Part shown: positions 30,381-39,105 of the stretch, piece by piece | Position numbering within the stretch: the first letter of the stretch is position 1 | Layout: the number at the start of each line of letters is the position of its first letter | Source of the DNA: Gordonibacter urolithinfaciens | Lineage (GTDB): Bacteria > Actinomycetota > Coriobacteriia > Coriobacteriales > Eggerthellaceae | NCBI RefSeq assembly: GCF_900199375.1 | Contig: NZ_LT900217.1 | Span: 434,001 to 498,000, forward strand | Length of the DNA: 64,000 nucleotides | Direction of reading: 5' to 3' | Translations under genes and position numbers: made by a program | Notes under the pieces: generated by a model | Databases searched by the model: none | Told to the model about the DNA's origin: nothing | Seen by the model: only the letters and a program-made list of their open reading frames with translations

Positions 30381-30976
30381 TGTACGCGAAGTTCGGAAAG
30401 CGCGTGTGCGACCTGGTGATCGGCGTGGTGGCGCTGCCGTTCGTGCTGCTGATCATAGCGGTGCTGGCACCGTTCATCCACTTCGAGGACAAGGGCCCGG
30501 TCTTCTACAACGCCCCGCGCGTGGGGCTTGGCGGCCGCGACTTCAAGATGTACAAGCTGCGCTCCATGCGCGTGAACGCCCCCGACCTGGTCATGGAGGA
30601 CGGCTCCACCTACAACGGCGCCGACGACCCCCGCATGACCCGCGTGGGCGCCTTCATGCGCAAGACGAGCCTGGATGAGATGCCCCAGTTCCTGAACGTG
30701 CTGAAGGGCGACATGAGCGTGGTGGGCCCCCGCCCCGACCTACGCCGCGAGACCGAGCTCTACGAGGGCGACGAAGGGCTGAAGCTCACCGTGAAGCCCG
30801 GCATCACCGGCTACGCCGCCGTCTACGGCCGCAACTCGCTCCCCTGGCACGACCGGCTGAAGATGGACGTGGAATACGTGCGCACCATGAGCTTCCCGCT
30901 CGACGTGAAGATTTTCTTCAAGACATTCTCCACGGTGTTCAAGCAGGAGGGCGTGTTCGTGGAGGATGGAGAATGA
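30380..30976 (+). CDS. Undecaprenyl-phosphate sugar-1-phosphate transferase (PglC/WbaP C-terminal type)
   Basis: 198 residues, the size of minimal monotopic phosphoglycosyl transferases such as PglC. A single N-terminal membrane-dipping helix ([20 protein letters not shown]) is followed by [10 protein letters not shown], the catalytic [20 protein letters not shown] (Asp-Glu dyad) and [11 protein letters not shown]. It links the first sugar phosphate to undecaprenyl phosphate and so starts a glycan repeat on the inner membrane face. Last gene of the native GC-rich group; immediately beyond it base composition drops. Confidence 0.93.
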   Translation: MYAKFGKRVCDLVIGVVALPFVLLIIAVLAPFIHFEDKGPVFYNAPRVGLGGRDFKMYKLRSMRVNAPDLVMEDGSTYNGADDPRMTRVGAFMRKTSLDEMPQFLNVLKGDMSVVGPRPDLRRETELYEGDEGLKLTVKPGITGYAAVYGRNSLPWHDRLKMDVEYVRTMSFPLDVKIFFKTFSTVFKQEGVFVEDGE

Positions 30977-31019
30977 TAGGCTTCTCGCCTTCCGCCATAA
31001 ACTAGCAGCGGAGCGAGGT

Positions 31020-31373
31020 TCATCGCCCGAAAGAATACACGCAAATGCCAGCAAGAATAAGTCCGAGCGCCACGAGCTTTTTTCTAGTCATCTTCTCCTT
31101 GAATATGGTGACTCCGAAAACGGTAACGTAAACGTAGCTTGTTGCCTCGAGTATGGGTCCCATAGACAAAGGAATACCTCGGTACGCCAGTATCGAGAGG
31201 AACGTCGTGCCTATGAAGAGCACGTAGGCGAATACGACCAAAGGGTTCAGGTACTCTTTAATTGGGCTGTCGTATTCTTTTAAAGCAGCCTTTTTCAGCA
31301 TAACTTGCGATATCGAGCTGATGAAAACACCTAGAAGCAGAACGCAAGAATACAGCAGGACCGTGCTATCCAT
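31020..31373 (-). CDS. Small DMT-superfamily membrane protein (EmrE/ArnE-F-like), subunit B
   Basis: 117 residues from ATG 31373, which lies inside the end of the upstream gene (8-base overlap). Four membrane segments (LLYSCVLLLGVFISSISQ, PLVVFAYVLFIGTTFLSIL, LEATSYVYVTVFGVTIF, LVALGLILAGICVYSFG) give the minimal four-helix DMT fold. Two such half-size proteins in tandem resemble ArnE/ArnF, which flip undecaprenyl-phosphate-aminoarabinose. The context here (polyprenyl-phosphate glycosyltransferase, amino-sugar enzymes, YfhO-like protein) supports a lipid-sugar flippase. A drug exporter is the alternative. Confidence 0.72.
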   Translation of the reverse strand: MDSTVLLYSCVLLLGVFISSISQVMLKKAALKEYDSPIKEYLNPLVVFAYVLFIGTTFLSILAYRGIPLSMGPILEATSYVYVTVFGVTIFKEKMTRKKLVALGLILAGICVYSFGR

Positions 31374-31755
31374 CGACAAGCTCGCCTTTCCCTCCAGCGT
31401 CCTCGCCGTCGGCTTTAGCGAACAAGGCCACTCCGCAAATGACAAGGGCGGCTCCCGCTATCTTGCTAACCGTAACGGTCTCTCCAAAAAACACCACGCC
31501 CCAGATGATGCCCCAGACAACCGCAACCGCCCGATTGGCGAACGCTGTGGTCAAAGGGAGCCTCTTGATGATTTGTTGCCACCCAATGGCATACAAGCCG
31601 AGCAAACCCAAGATGGCCGCATAGCATGCCACGAACTGCCAGCTGAAAACATTTTGCTGCGAAGCGAGCTTGCTGAAGATGCCGCTCACCGAGTACACCA
31701 TGAGCAGGACGTGCAGCACGAGGAGCGTCTTGAGTTTCGAATGTTTCACAAGCAT
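31366..31755 (-). CDS. Small DMT-superfamily membrane protein (EmrE/ArnE-F-like), subunit A
   Basis: 129 residues from ATG 31755, overlapping the ATP-grasp stop as TGATG; a GTG at 31758 is an alternative. Four membrane segments are seen (KTLLVLHVLLMVYSVSGIF, FVACYAAILGLLGLYAI, AFANRAVAVVWGIIWGVVFF, KIAGAALVICGVALFA), then a short charged tail. It differs clearly in sequence from its downstream partner, so the two could form a heterodimer. Translationally coupled on both sides, it is part of the seven-gene operon that starts with the YfhO-like gene. Confidence 0.72.
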   Translation of the reverse strand: MLVKHSKLKTLLVLHVLLMVYSVSGIFSKLASQQNVFSWQFVACYAAILGLLGLYAIGWQQIIKRLPLTTAFANRAVAVVWGIIWGVVFFGETVTVSKIAGAALVICGVALFAKADGEDAGGKGELVDG

Positions 31756-32909
31756 CACATCGCGCGAGGCAGGTAAGGCCGCAATCGCTCGATCGTCGCA
31801 GCTCTCATGATGTAGTAGCCGAACCGGGTCGAACTGTCACGCACTTTACATGACGGCTCCTCGATTGGGCTGACATACTCGATCAGCTCAGGGGCTTTAA
31901 CCTGAAGACGATGGAGCACATCGATATCCTCCTGACCGACAACGAAACGAACCAAGGCGCATCCGGAAGGATCTTTTGGCTCCAGGTCGGGCTTGTTGCC
32001 CAAAGCGATATCGACGACGGCGCCGGTGTAATCGATACCCGTCGACAAGCGGACAAGATCGCTTCCGATGCAGTCGCCACCCATGCGGCTACCGATCTCG
32101 ATGAGCCACACGTCGCCATCGGCGTCCACCATGACCTCGGCGTGCGAGGCCCCACAACGCACACCGAGATGATCGAGCGCACGCTTCACAACTTGAACGA
32201 CACGAACGAGAAGCGCCTCGTCGATGGAAGCGGGCTCCAAATGGCCAGTCTCGATAAAATGGGGGGCGCCCGTTGTAAATTTCTTGGTCAACGCCAAGAA
32301 GCTATGCTCGCCCTCCCATGACACGAACTCGACACTGAACTCCTCCCCTGCAACGAACTCCTCGACAACAGCGCGTTTCGAGAATCCCTCGGAAAACGCC
32401 GCCTCTAAAGCGGCTTCGAGACCTTCCGCAGACTCAAGCTTGGTAATGCCCCGGCTTCCCGAGCGATCAACAGGCTTGACAATAAGGGGATACGCAAGCT
32501 CGGACAGTCCGTCGCGCGAGTCACCCTCAACCAACACGCTCTTCGGCGAAGGGTCTCCGCAGGAAGCGAACGTTTTCCGCATGAGGTGCTTGTCGGTCGA
32601 TCGCGCGACGACAGCGGTCGGGTTGCCCGTAAGACCTAGAGCCTCAGCGACATAACCCACCGTGATATTCGCCAAATCTGAGCCAATACTGCAAATGCCA
32701 TCGATGCCAATCTGTCGACACTGTTCCAAAATGGCATCTCTTTCCGTAATGCTCACTGGATAGAAGTGGTCCGCCGTACGTTCACCGACATCGCCTGCCC
32801 GCCATGCGAATACGTGAGTCTCGCAGCCCATTTCCTTCGCCTTCTCGATCAAAGGATTCTGAAAATGGGACGCTCCTATGATGGCAAGCTGCTTGCCCAT
32901 GGTATCCAC
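31755..32909 (-). CDS. ATP-grasp family ligase
   Basis: 384 residues. N-terminal Rossmann-like part (KQLAIIGASHFQNPLIEKAKEMG), then the ATP-grasp domain: DKHLMRKTFASCG, YPLIVKPVDRSGSRGITKL (ATP-binding Lys and Gly-rich loop), VVEEFVAGEEFSVEFVS, and the metal site DVWLIEIGSRMGGD. ATP-grasp enzymes join a carboxylate to an amine or similar nucleophile through an acyl phosphate. Among amino-sugar genes it may attach an amino acid or another acid to the sugar made by the WecE-like enzyme; this is inference. It is 2 bases from the SDR gene upstream and overlaps the DMT gene downstream. Confidence 0.83.
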   Translation of the reverse strand: MDTMGKQLAIIGASHFQNPLIEKAKEMGCETHVFAWRAGDVGERTADHFYPVSITERDAILEQCRQIGIDGICSIGSDLANITVGYVAEALGLTGNPTAVVARSTDKHLMRKTFASCGDPSPKSVLVEGDSRDGLSELAYPLIVKPVDRSGSRGITKLESAEGLEAALEAAFSEGFSKRAVVEEFVAGEEFSVEFVSWEGEHSFLALTKKFTTGAPHFIETGHLEPASIDEALLVRVVQVVKRALDHLGVRCGASHAEVMVDADGDVWLIEIGSRMGGDCIGSDLVRLSTGIDYTGAVVDIALGNKPDLEPKDPSGCALVRFVVGQEDIDVLHRLQVKAPELIEYVSPIEEPSCKVRDSSTRFGYYIMRAATIERLRPYLPRAM

Positions 32910-32911
32910 AC

Positions 32912-33928
32912 CTAACCCTTCGCTTTGCCGGATTCCTCGAGCAGCTCCCAGCGCCCGCTCTCCAATTCAGCTTTGTAATCCCTCATCATCTCGACATAGT
33001 TCGTGAAGCGGGGCTCGAAGCCGAAATCGCGCTTCGCCTTCGACATGTCGTAGAGAAACGAGGGTGTGTTGTTGGGTTTGTCGGGCCGGTATACTATTCG
33101 CGACCCCTTGCCTTTGCCGAACACCTCTATCACGGCTTTAGCTTGATCCTCAAGATCGAGACTGGTTCCACTCGTCATGTTGTACAACCCTCGGGCAGCA
33201 TCGCTTTCGAGTGCCAACCGAAAAGCCCGGGCCACGTCTTTCACGTAAACGATATCGCGCGTTATGTGGGGATCGCCCCAGAGCTCGATGTCGAGCCCCG
33301 CCTCCGCATTGTCGATGAACGTGGCGATGCCCGATTTGTACGGCTTACCGTTGACAAGGATAGTCCCATGGGGCCCGACGCCGTACACGGGCGGCAAACG
33401 GAACACCGACCCCTGCAGACCGTGCTGCTGGTTGTAGTATTCGATCACGTCGTTGGCAGCATTCTTGCTGATGACGTACACAGAATGGTCGCCAGTGAAC
33501 TTGAAATCACGTGGCTCGTCTTCGGTGATAGCATAGCCCTTGCCCCAAGCGCCGGATACGTCAGAATAACTGCACGTCGATATGATCTTCTTGATGCCAT
33601 TTTTACGACAGTATTCAAGAACATTGATCGTGCCGATAACATTGACCTCAAAATAATCGGCAGCGTTCTCCTCGTCCTCCAAGTCAGCCGTCGCATTGGC
33701 TGGCAGCAATCCCGCCGGCAGCAGAACTCCCTCGACACCTTCGGTCGGAAGCAGGTCGAAATCTTCAGGCTTGGTCATATCCAAGCGAACGAACCGAGCT
33801 CCCATATCTTCCAGCTTCGCGCCCAGTCGCTCGTTCCGTCCCGTCGCAACGACATCTTTTCCTGCCTTAATCAACTCGTCGACGGTGTACATGCCGATGA
33901 AGCCCGTTGCTCCGATTACCACGATCAT
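32912..33928 (-). CDS. NAD(P)-dependent sugar epimerase/dehydratase (extended SDR)
   Basis: 338 residues. The nucleotide-binding motif GATGFIGMYTVDEL is at the very N-terminus, the NVIGTINVLEYCRKNGIKK helix follows, and the active-site Tyr-x-x-x-Lys is YVISK after STCSYSDVSG. The substrate-binding half includes FRLPPVYGVGPHG and ITRDIVYVKDVARAF. Members act on nucleotide sugars as epimerases, dehydratases or reductases; the exact reaction cannot be read from sequence. Its start overlaps the stop of the upstream glycosyltransferase by 4 bases. Confidence 0.88.
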   Translation of the reverse strand: MIVVIGATGFIGMYTVDELIKAGKDVVATGRNERLGAKLEDMGARFVRLDMTKPEDFDLLPTEGVEGVLLPAGLLPANATADLEDEENAADYFEVNVIGTINVLEYCRKNGIKKIISTCSYSDVSGAWGKGYAITEDEPRDFKFTGDHSVYVISKNAANDVIEYYNQQHGLQGSVFRLPPVYGVGPHGTILVNGKPYKSGIATFIDNAEAGLDIELWGDPHITRDIVYVKDVARAFRLALESDAARGLYNMTSGTSLDLEDQAKAVIEVFGKGKGSRIVYRPDKPNNTPSFLYDMSKAKRDFGFEPRFTNYVEMMRDYKAELESGRWELLEESGKAKG

Positions 33929-34857
33929 GGTCGCTCCTTTCCATTCAATATTTCCGCTACGACGTACAGGGGCCGATTCTTCACTTCGGTGAAGATATTG
34001 CCTATGTAAATGCCGACTACGCCAATAGCGGAGAGCGTGAGTCCGCCCATAAGGTATATGGAGGCGATAGTGCTCGTCCAGCCGACAGGAGCCGATCCAT
34101 CTATAAAATACCTGATTACATTGTAGAGCAGATAGGCGAATGAAAGCAGGGCTATGGCGAAGCCAACGTTAACCGCAAACCGAAGGGGCTTGTTCGATTG
34201 AGCGGTAATCAACTCGAAAGCCATACGCATTTTCTTTGAGAAATTATAGGAAGACTTACCTTCGAAGCGCTCATCCCCTTCAATCTCAATAGCGGCCTGC
34301 CTGAAACCTAGCCACTTGATGAACATGGTGTATCCGCGGTTGTGCTCCCGCATACGAAGATAGTTGTCGATGACGATACGGCGCGATACGCTGAAATTGC
34401 ACAATGAGCTATCGTATGCGCCGTCGGTGAAATACTCGTACGCCTTGTAGAACGCCTTGGATAACAACTTCGTCAGTCCTGTGTCTTTACGTTCCACGCG
34501 GCGCGCAAAGACCACATCGTATCCTTCTTGAGCTTTTTCAAAAAGCTGAGGTATCGCCTCCGGTCTGTCCTGCAAATCGCAGTCCATCACAACGACCCAG
34601 TCGCCCTTGCACAGATCGAGTCCAGCCGTGATAGCTCTGATTTGACCGAAGTTGCGAGAAAGCCTTACGCCTACCACATGCTCATCTTCGGCGCACAGCC
34701 CCTCGATCTCCTCCCATGAGTTCTGCGGGCAACGATCGTCGACCAAGATGATCTCGTAACGAGCGCCCATGCCTACGAATGTGACGGCAAGACGCCGGCA
34801 GAGCTCAGGCAAAGCGGCTCGACATCCGTATACCGGCACTACAACAGAAATGAGCAC
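33925..34857 (-). CDS. Polyprenyl-phosphate glycosyltransferase (GtrB/CsbB/ArnC-like, GT2)
   Basis: 310 residues. GT2 catalytic domain: LISVVVPVYGCRAALPEL, EIILVDDRCPQNSW, GDWVVVMDCDLQDRPEAI (DxD region), then FEGKSSYNFSKKMRMAFE. Two C-terminal membrane segments follow (FAVNVGFAIALLSFAYLLYN and IASIYLMGGLTLSAIGVVG). This is the layout of enzymes that load a single sugar onto undecaprenyl phosphate for use outside the cell. CsbB, a relative, works with a YfhO protein, and a YfhO-like gene lies two genes upstream here. The gene is coupled to the SDR gene by a 4-base overlap. Confidence 0.88.
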   Translation of the reverse strand: MLISVVVPVYGCRAALPELCRRLAVTFVGMGARYEIILVDDRCPQNSWEEIEGLCAEDEHVVGVRLSRNFGQIRAITAGLDLCKGDWVVVMDCDLQDRPEAIPQLFEKAQEGYDVVFARRVERKDTGLTKLLSKAFYKAYEYFTDGAYDSSLCNFSVSRRIVIDNYLRMREHNRGYTMFIKWLGFRQAAIEIEGDERFEGKSSYNFSKKMRMAFELITAQSNKPLRFAVNVGFAIALLSFAYLLYNVIRYFIDGSAPVGWTSTIASIYLMGGLTLSAIGVVGIYIGNIFTEVKNRPLYVVAEILNGKERP

Positions 34858-34865
34858 GATCTCCC

Positions 34866-36020
34866 CTATTCCTTTCTTTTGCTAGTCAAAGAAGAAGCGA
34901 AGAATGCTCGAACCGCCTCTATCACCCGGTCCTGATCTTCTTCCGCCAGCCCGTAATACATCGGCAATCTGACAATTCGTTCGCTCTCGGCCGTCGTATA
35001 GACATCGTCTCCCGCAAAACGTCCGAACTTTCGCCCAGCCGGTGCCGAATGCAGCGGGATGTAGTGGAACGTAGACTGGACATCCCTATCTCTCAGATAG
35101 GCGATAAGCGCAGTACGTTCGCTCAATCCCCTACATTTCATGTAAAACATATGGGCATTGTGAACACATTCCTTAGGTACGACGGGTAGAGAAATTATTT
35201 CTTGGTCGGCCAAGTCGACAAACGCATGATAATAACGATTCCATATTGCGAGCCTATTCTCATTGATATCATCGGCGCGTTCCAGCTGAGCCCATAGGTA
35301 TGCCGCATTTAAATCGCTCGGCAGATAACTGCTGCCGTAGCCAACCCAAGTATACTTGTCTACCTGCCCACGGAAAAAACGGGAACGGTTGGTGCCTTTT
35401 TCGCGCAGCACCTCTGCGGGCTCATTGTGCTTCTCGTCAGCAATCAGCAGAGCTCCGCCTTCGCCCATCGAGTAGTTTTTCGTCTCGTGGAAAGAGTAAC
35501 ATCCGAAATCACCAATGCTGCCGAGAGGTCTTCCTTTGTATAAACTCATGATACCCTGCGCAGCATCTTCGACAATCCGAAGGTTATACTCAGATGCCAA
35601 ATCCATGATCGCATCCATTTCGCAAGAAACGCCGGCGTAATGCACCACGACGATTGCCTTTGTCTTGTCGGAGACAGCCGCCTCGATCATGCGTTCATCA
35701 ATATTCATCGTGTCGGGACGTATGTCAACGAATACGAGGCGTGCGCCAGCCAAAACGAACGCTGTCGCCGTAGACGAGAACGTGTAGCTGGGAAGAATAA
35801 CCTCGTCTCCCGGCTCGATATCGCACAATAGAGCAGCCATTTCAAGCGCAGCCGTCCCGCTGGTGGTCAAAAGGGCCTTTTGGGCTCCGGTGCAGTCTTC
35901 CAGCCACGCGTTGCATCGCTTCGTAAAAACTCCGTCACCGCATATCTTCTTGTTCCTGATCGCCTGCTCGAGATAGACAAACTCAGTCCCCACGAACGGG
36001 GGCTCGTTGAAGTTGATCAC
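34866..36020 (-). CDS. wecE: dTDP-4-amino-4,6-dideoxygalactose transaminase (WecE/RffA-like)
   Basis: 384 residues. It resembles E. coli WecE along its whole length, including NEPPFVGTEFVYLEQAIRN, KICGDGVFTKRCNAWLE, PGDEVILPSYTFSSTATAFV, RPDTMNIDERMIEAA, the PLP Lys in YSFHETKNYSMGEGGALL and EKGTNRSRFFRGQVDKYTWV. WecE converts dTDP-4-keto-6-deoxyglucose to dTDP-Fuc4N with glutamate as amino donor. That keto sugar is made by RmlA and RmlB, encoded at 48226-49128 and 43400-44401. Its ATG overlaps the YfhO-like stop by 4 bases. Confidence 0.9.
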   Translation of the reverse strand: MINFNEPPFVGTEFVYLEQAIRNKKICGDGVFTKRCNAWLEDCTGAQKALLTTSGTAALEMAALLCDIEPGDEVILPSYTFSSTATAFVLAGARLVFVDIRPDTMNIDERMIEAAVSDKTKAIVVVHYAGVSCEMDAIMDLASEYNLRIVEDAAQGIMSLYKGRPLGSIGDFGCYSFHETKNYSMGEGGALLIADEKHNEPAEVLREKGTNRSRFFRGQVDKYTWVGYGSSYLPSDLNAAYLWAQLERADDINENRLAIWNRYYHAFVDLADQEIISLPVVPKECVHNAHMFYMKCRGLSERTALIAYLRDRDVQSTFHYIPLHSAPAGRKFGRFAGDDVYTTAESERIVRLPMYYGLAEEDQDRVIEAVRAFFASSLTSKRKE

Positions 36021-38929
36021 TGTTGCGCTCCCTTATCGGTCGCGGATAAGTCCATATGCCTTTTGGTATGACTTGAAAACAGCCTTCTCCGAGCAAGCAT
36101 AGCGACAGCACAAACCACTATACCCAATGCAGTGAGTACGACACCTGCCTTCAAACCAGGCGTTTCATAGTGCAAAACAACCTCATGGACTCCTTCGCCA
36201 AGTTCGATACCCATGAAAGCTACGTTAGCTTGTAACAATTCAGCGGGCCGTCCATCAACCTGTGCGGTCCACCCTTTTGAGAAGGGGACCATAAAATATA
36301 CCAGCCGTGGATCGTTCTCAATCGATACCCTGCACGAGAGCGTCGAGCCGTCGAACCGCACATCGGCCACCTTGTCTGCGCCAGCGTCTTTAAGCTGCTG
36401 GATCTGGGATTCGTAGCAATCAACTGGCTGGGCAAGTACTTGAAGATCGTCGAATGAGTAAACACCGGGATCTTGGAAAATAAGCTCGATCCGCTGGCGC
36501 GGCTCATTGGAATAGCCCATGTTGACGAGCCACTCGTCTTTACCTCCGTATAAATGGCTCGCGTTCGTAGGATTCCAGATTGTTTTTTCGACGCCAGCCA
36601 AACTCAACCTCACTTTTGCATCCACCGTACCCACGCCATAGACTATATCTTGGAAGGCGAGCTGCTGCTTGCGATATAGGGGAGTCTCAGCACGCTCGCT
36701 CCCTGTCAATCGTTCGGACGGAAGCAAGTCGCGATACGAAAGGCCCGCTATAGCGACATACGCATCAACGTCAGGTGGCACCTGCACATCAAGCACTATA
36801 CGCGTATCCGCACGGTAAACGGTGAATCTTTCCCCATCATAAGAGAAGCCGGTTTCATCTTCTTTCCCCCCACCCGCGACAATTGGAGTTCCGTCAAGGC
36901 TCTCCAGTTTGAAACCCAACCGTTCTTCAGTGAAAACCAAGTTCGCATCTTCGAGCGGCGAAGAAGAAGATTCCACCACCGCCCCCTGGAGCAAAGCTTG
37001 CTGTTTTCGGGACGGATCCAATTCGTCATAGACCGTCCGATCGATAACTTTATCGTACGTAAATACCAGAGGCAGATAGGAGTCCGTCTGGGAAACTCGA
37101 AATATCGATCCCTCGGCTTCCCCTTCAAATACCGTAGTGTCGAACAACGGAGGAATAAGATCATCAGATTCATCGGGAGTCACAAAGTATTTTACGCCGG
37201 CGAGAGCCTCAAGCGGCGTACGCGAATCAAGTCCGGCGTACATAAAGTTAATGGAACTTGCTGCTAGACCCAAACCTGTATGGTATTCATCGACAAGATC
37301 GTTGTAATAGCTGTCGTAAAACAGGGGCGATTTCAGTCGCTGAACCATGTTGCTGTTGAGGTACTGCACGACTTCGGCAGAGTCATACCGCCAGAAAGAA
37401 TCGTCCCCTGTACGAGAAACAAGTGTCGTAGGATTATTCTCGACAAGAACATCGTGAGAACGACCAAGTCCAACCTGACCTGCAACCCGATTGCCGCCGG
37501 AAGCGACAAACTGCGACCCATAGCCGTTGTAGAAGAAACAGACGCAAGCCAGCAGCGACAGAAGCACTGCCGCCTTTTTGCCAGTCAGGGTGCAGAAAGT
37601 TCCCGCAAGAGCAACGAGCAATACGAGCAACATCGCAACGCCGAACAAAGCCTCTTTCGTCGTGAAGGGAAAGAGCACGAAGGCTACCACGAAGGCATAA
37701 GCAACGGAGCCCTTTACGGCGGCCGCACTTCTCCCCTTTTCCATGTTCAAACAATCAGGAAGCATCGCAGCAACGATGTAGGCAACGCACAGAACGTATG
37801 CCCACACCCACCGGTTGTTTGGATAGGCAAAGCCGTTGAAGACCTTGCCAATCAGCGGCAAGCAGAGAAACACGGTGAGCACGATGAAGATCACCCGCAA
37901 AAACCTGCGCTCAGCGACAGAACTCCCACGGGTCTTTGCCGCGCCCTTTCCGAACAAAAGAAACACCGCCAAAAGCGCAACTGCGGCGAATCCGTACGAG
38001 CAATCGGCACCGACATCTGACAGACTCCCGAACCCGAGCACCAGCTTGACATAGTAGCCAATGGGGTATAGCAGGGCCTCCGGACGATCTAGCCCAAGGC
38101 GACCCTCCCCCAGGATCGTCAAAACACCGGGTACAAATAGGACGGCACCAATCATCGCTGCAACGAGAATCAATCCGCAAATTTTCATGAGCCATTTCAA
38201 AAACCCTCCCACATGCTTCCTTTCGGGCAAGAAAGCGTAGCGGACAAGGCAGTACACTACAAGCAGAAGGCAAACGGCATAGGCTGTAGTAACTGATTTC
38301 AAGAAGCAGAGGGCCATTGCCCCTATAAATAGCAGAGGACTCTCCCGAGCAAGCACCTTCTCGATGCCCCACACCACCAAAGGGCCCAAGAGAAGTGGAT
38401 AGAGCATGAATATCTGCGAAAACGCCAGCAGCGTATACCCGCTAAAAACATACACCATCGAAGATACGAGTACCGAAAAGCGATCCTTGGCACGGTAAAA
38501 GCAGAAACCCGAAAAGGCAAGACCAGCAAGATACAAGTGCAGCGGAACGGAGGCATTCAAGGCAAGATCTGCGTATTCCATGGGAACGAGCACCGACAGC
38601 AGGTTCAATGGGTCGCCCAGGCTTGGAAGAAGCGTCATGATGACATCTGCGCCGTAGCCTATCTCCAAAGACCAAACAGGAACGACACCGGTCCTTGCCA
38701 CGAAGATATTGTATAAAAGCTCACGCAACCACTCACCTTCGTAGGCGAAGAAGACATACTGCTGCTCAAGCCCGTCAACATTCCAGATGAAACCCTTGCC
38801 TGCAAAAAGGAAGCTGAAAGACATAGCGAAGAACAAAATCAAAAATACGATGGTATATGCAGCGAAGTACGATCGCTTGCTGGTCGTTCCTTCAAATGCC
38901 TCCAGCCAAGCCTTGAAGTGCGCTCTCAT
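36017..38929 (-). CDS. YfhO-family membrane protein (probable GT-C-type glycosyltransferase)
   Basis: 970 residues. About a dozen membrane segments fill the first half, beginning with IVFLILFFAMSFSFLFAG and followed by the loop FIWNVDGLEQQYVFFAYEGEW typical of YfhO proteins. A large extracytoplasmic domain spans about residues 480-915, and a final membrane segment (VVLTALGIVVCAVAMLA) precedes a short basic tail. In Bacillus and Listeria YfhO proteins transfer sugars from undecaprenyl phosphate to teichoic acids on the outer face. First gene of the operon running down to the DMT pair. A plausible SD lies far upstream only; a -10-like TATAGA is near 39030 on the minus strand. Confidence 0.85.
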   Translation of the reverse strand: MRAHFKAWLEAFEGTTSKRSYFAAYTIVFLILFFAMSFSFLFAGKGFIWNVDGLEQQYVFFAYEGEWLRELLYNIFVARTGVVPVWSLEIGYGADVIMTLLPSLGDPLNLLSVLVPMEYADLALNASVPLHLYLAGLAFSGFCFYRAKDRFSVLVSSMVYVFSGYTLLAFSQIFMLYPLLLGPLVVWGIEKVLARESPLLFIGAMALCFLKSVTTAYAVCLLLVVYCLVRYAFLPERKHVGGFLKWLMKICGLILVAAMIGAVLFVPGVLTILGEGRLGLDRPEALLYPIGYYVKLVLGFGSLSDVGADCSYGFAAVALLAVFLLFGKGAAKTRGSSVAERRFLRVIFIVLTVFLCLPLIGKVFNGFAYPNNRWVWAYVLCVAYIVAAMLPDCLNMEKGRSAAAVKGSVAYAFVVAFVLFPFTTKEALFGVAMLLVLLVALAGTFCTLTGKKAAVLLSLLACVCFFYNGYGSQFVASGGNRVAGQVGLGRSHDVLVENNPTTLVSRTGDDSFWRYDSAEVVQYLNSNMVQRLKSPLFYDSYYNDLVDEYHTGLGLAASSINFMYAGLDSRTPLEALAGVKYFVTPDESDDLIPPLFDTTVFEGEAEGSIFRVSQTDSYLPLVFTYDKVIDRTVYDELDPSRKQQALLQGAVVESSSSPLEDANLVFTEERLGFKLESLDGTPIVAGGGKEDETGFSYDGERFTVYRADTRIVLDVQVPPDVDAYVAIAGLSYRDLLPSERLTGSERAETPLYRKQQLAFQDIVYGVGTVDAKVRLSLAGVEKTIWNPTNASHLYGGKDEWLVNMGYSNEPRQRIELIFQDPGVYSFDDLQVLAQPVDCYESQIQQLKDAGADKVADVRFDGSTLSCRVSIENDPRLVYFMVPFSKGWTAQVDGRPAELLQANVAFMGIELGEGVHEVVLHYETPGLKAGVVLTALGIVVCAVAMLARRRLFSSHTKRHMDLSATDKGAQQ

Positions 38930-39105
38930 ACGAAACTGCGCCCGCTAAAGTACGCACCGAACCACATCGCCTTAGCGATAGAAAGGATAACCACCCCATG
39001 CCTCCTTGCCAGCTCTCCAACTCTGGTATTCTATTCTATAATGCTAATCTTGTCCCGCCCAAAGCAGGAGAATGCGCTGAAAGCCCGGATGACCGGGAGA
39101 GACCA

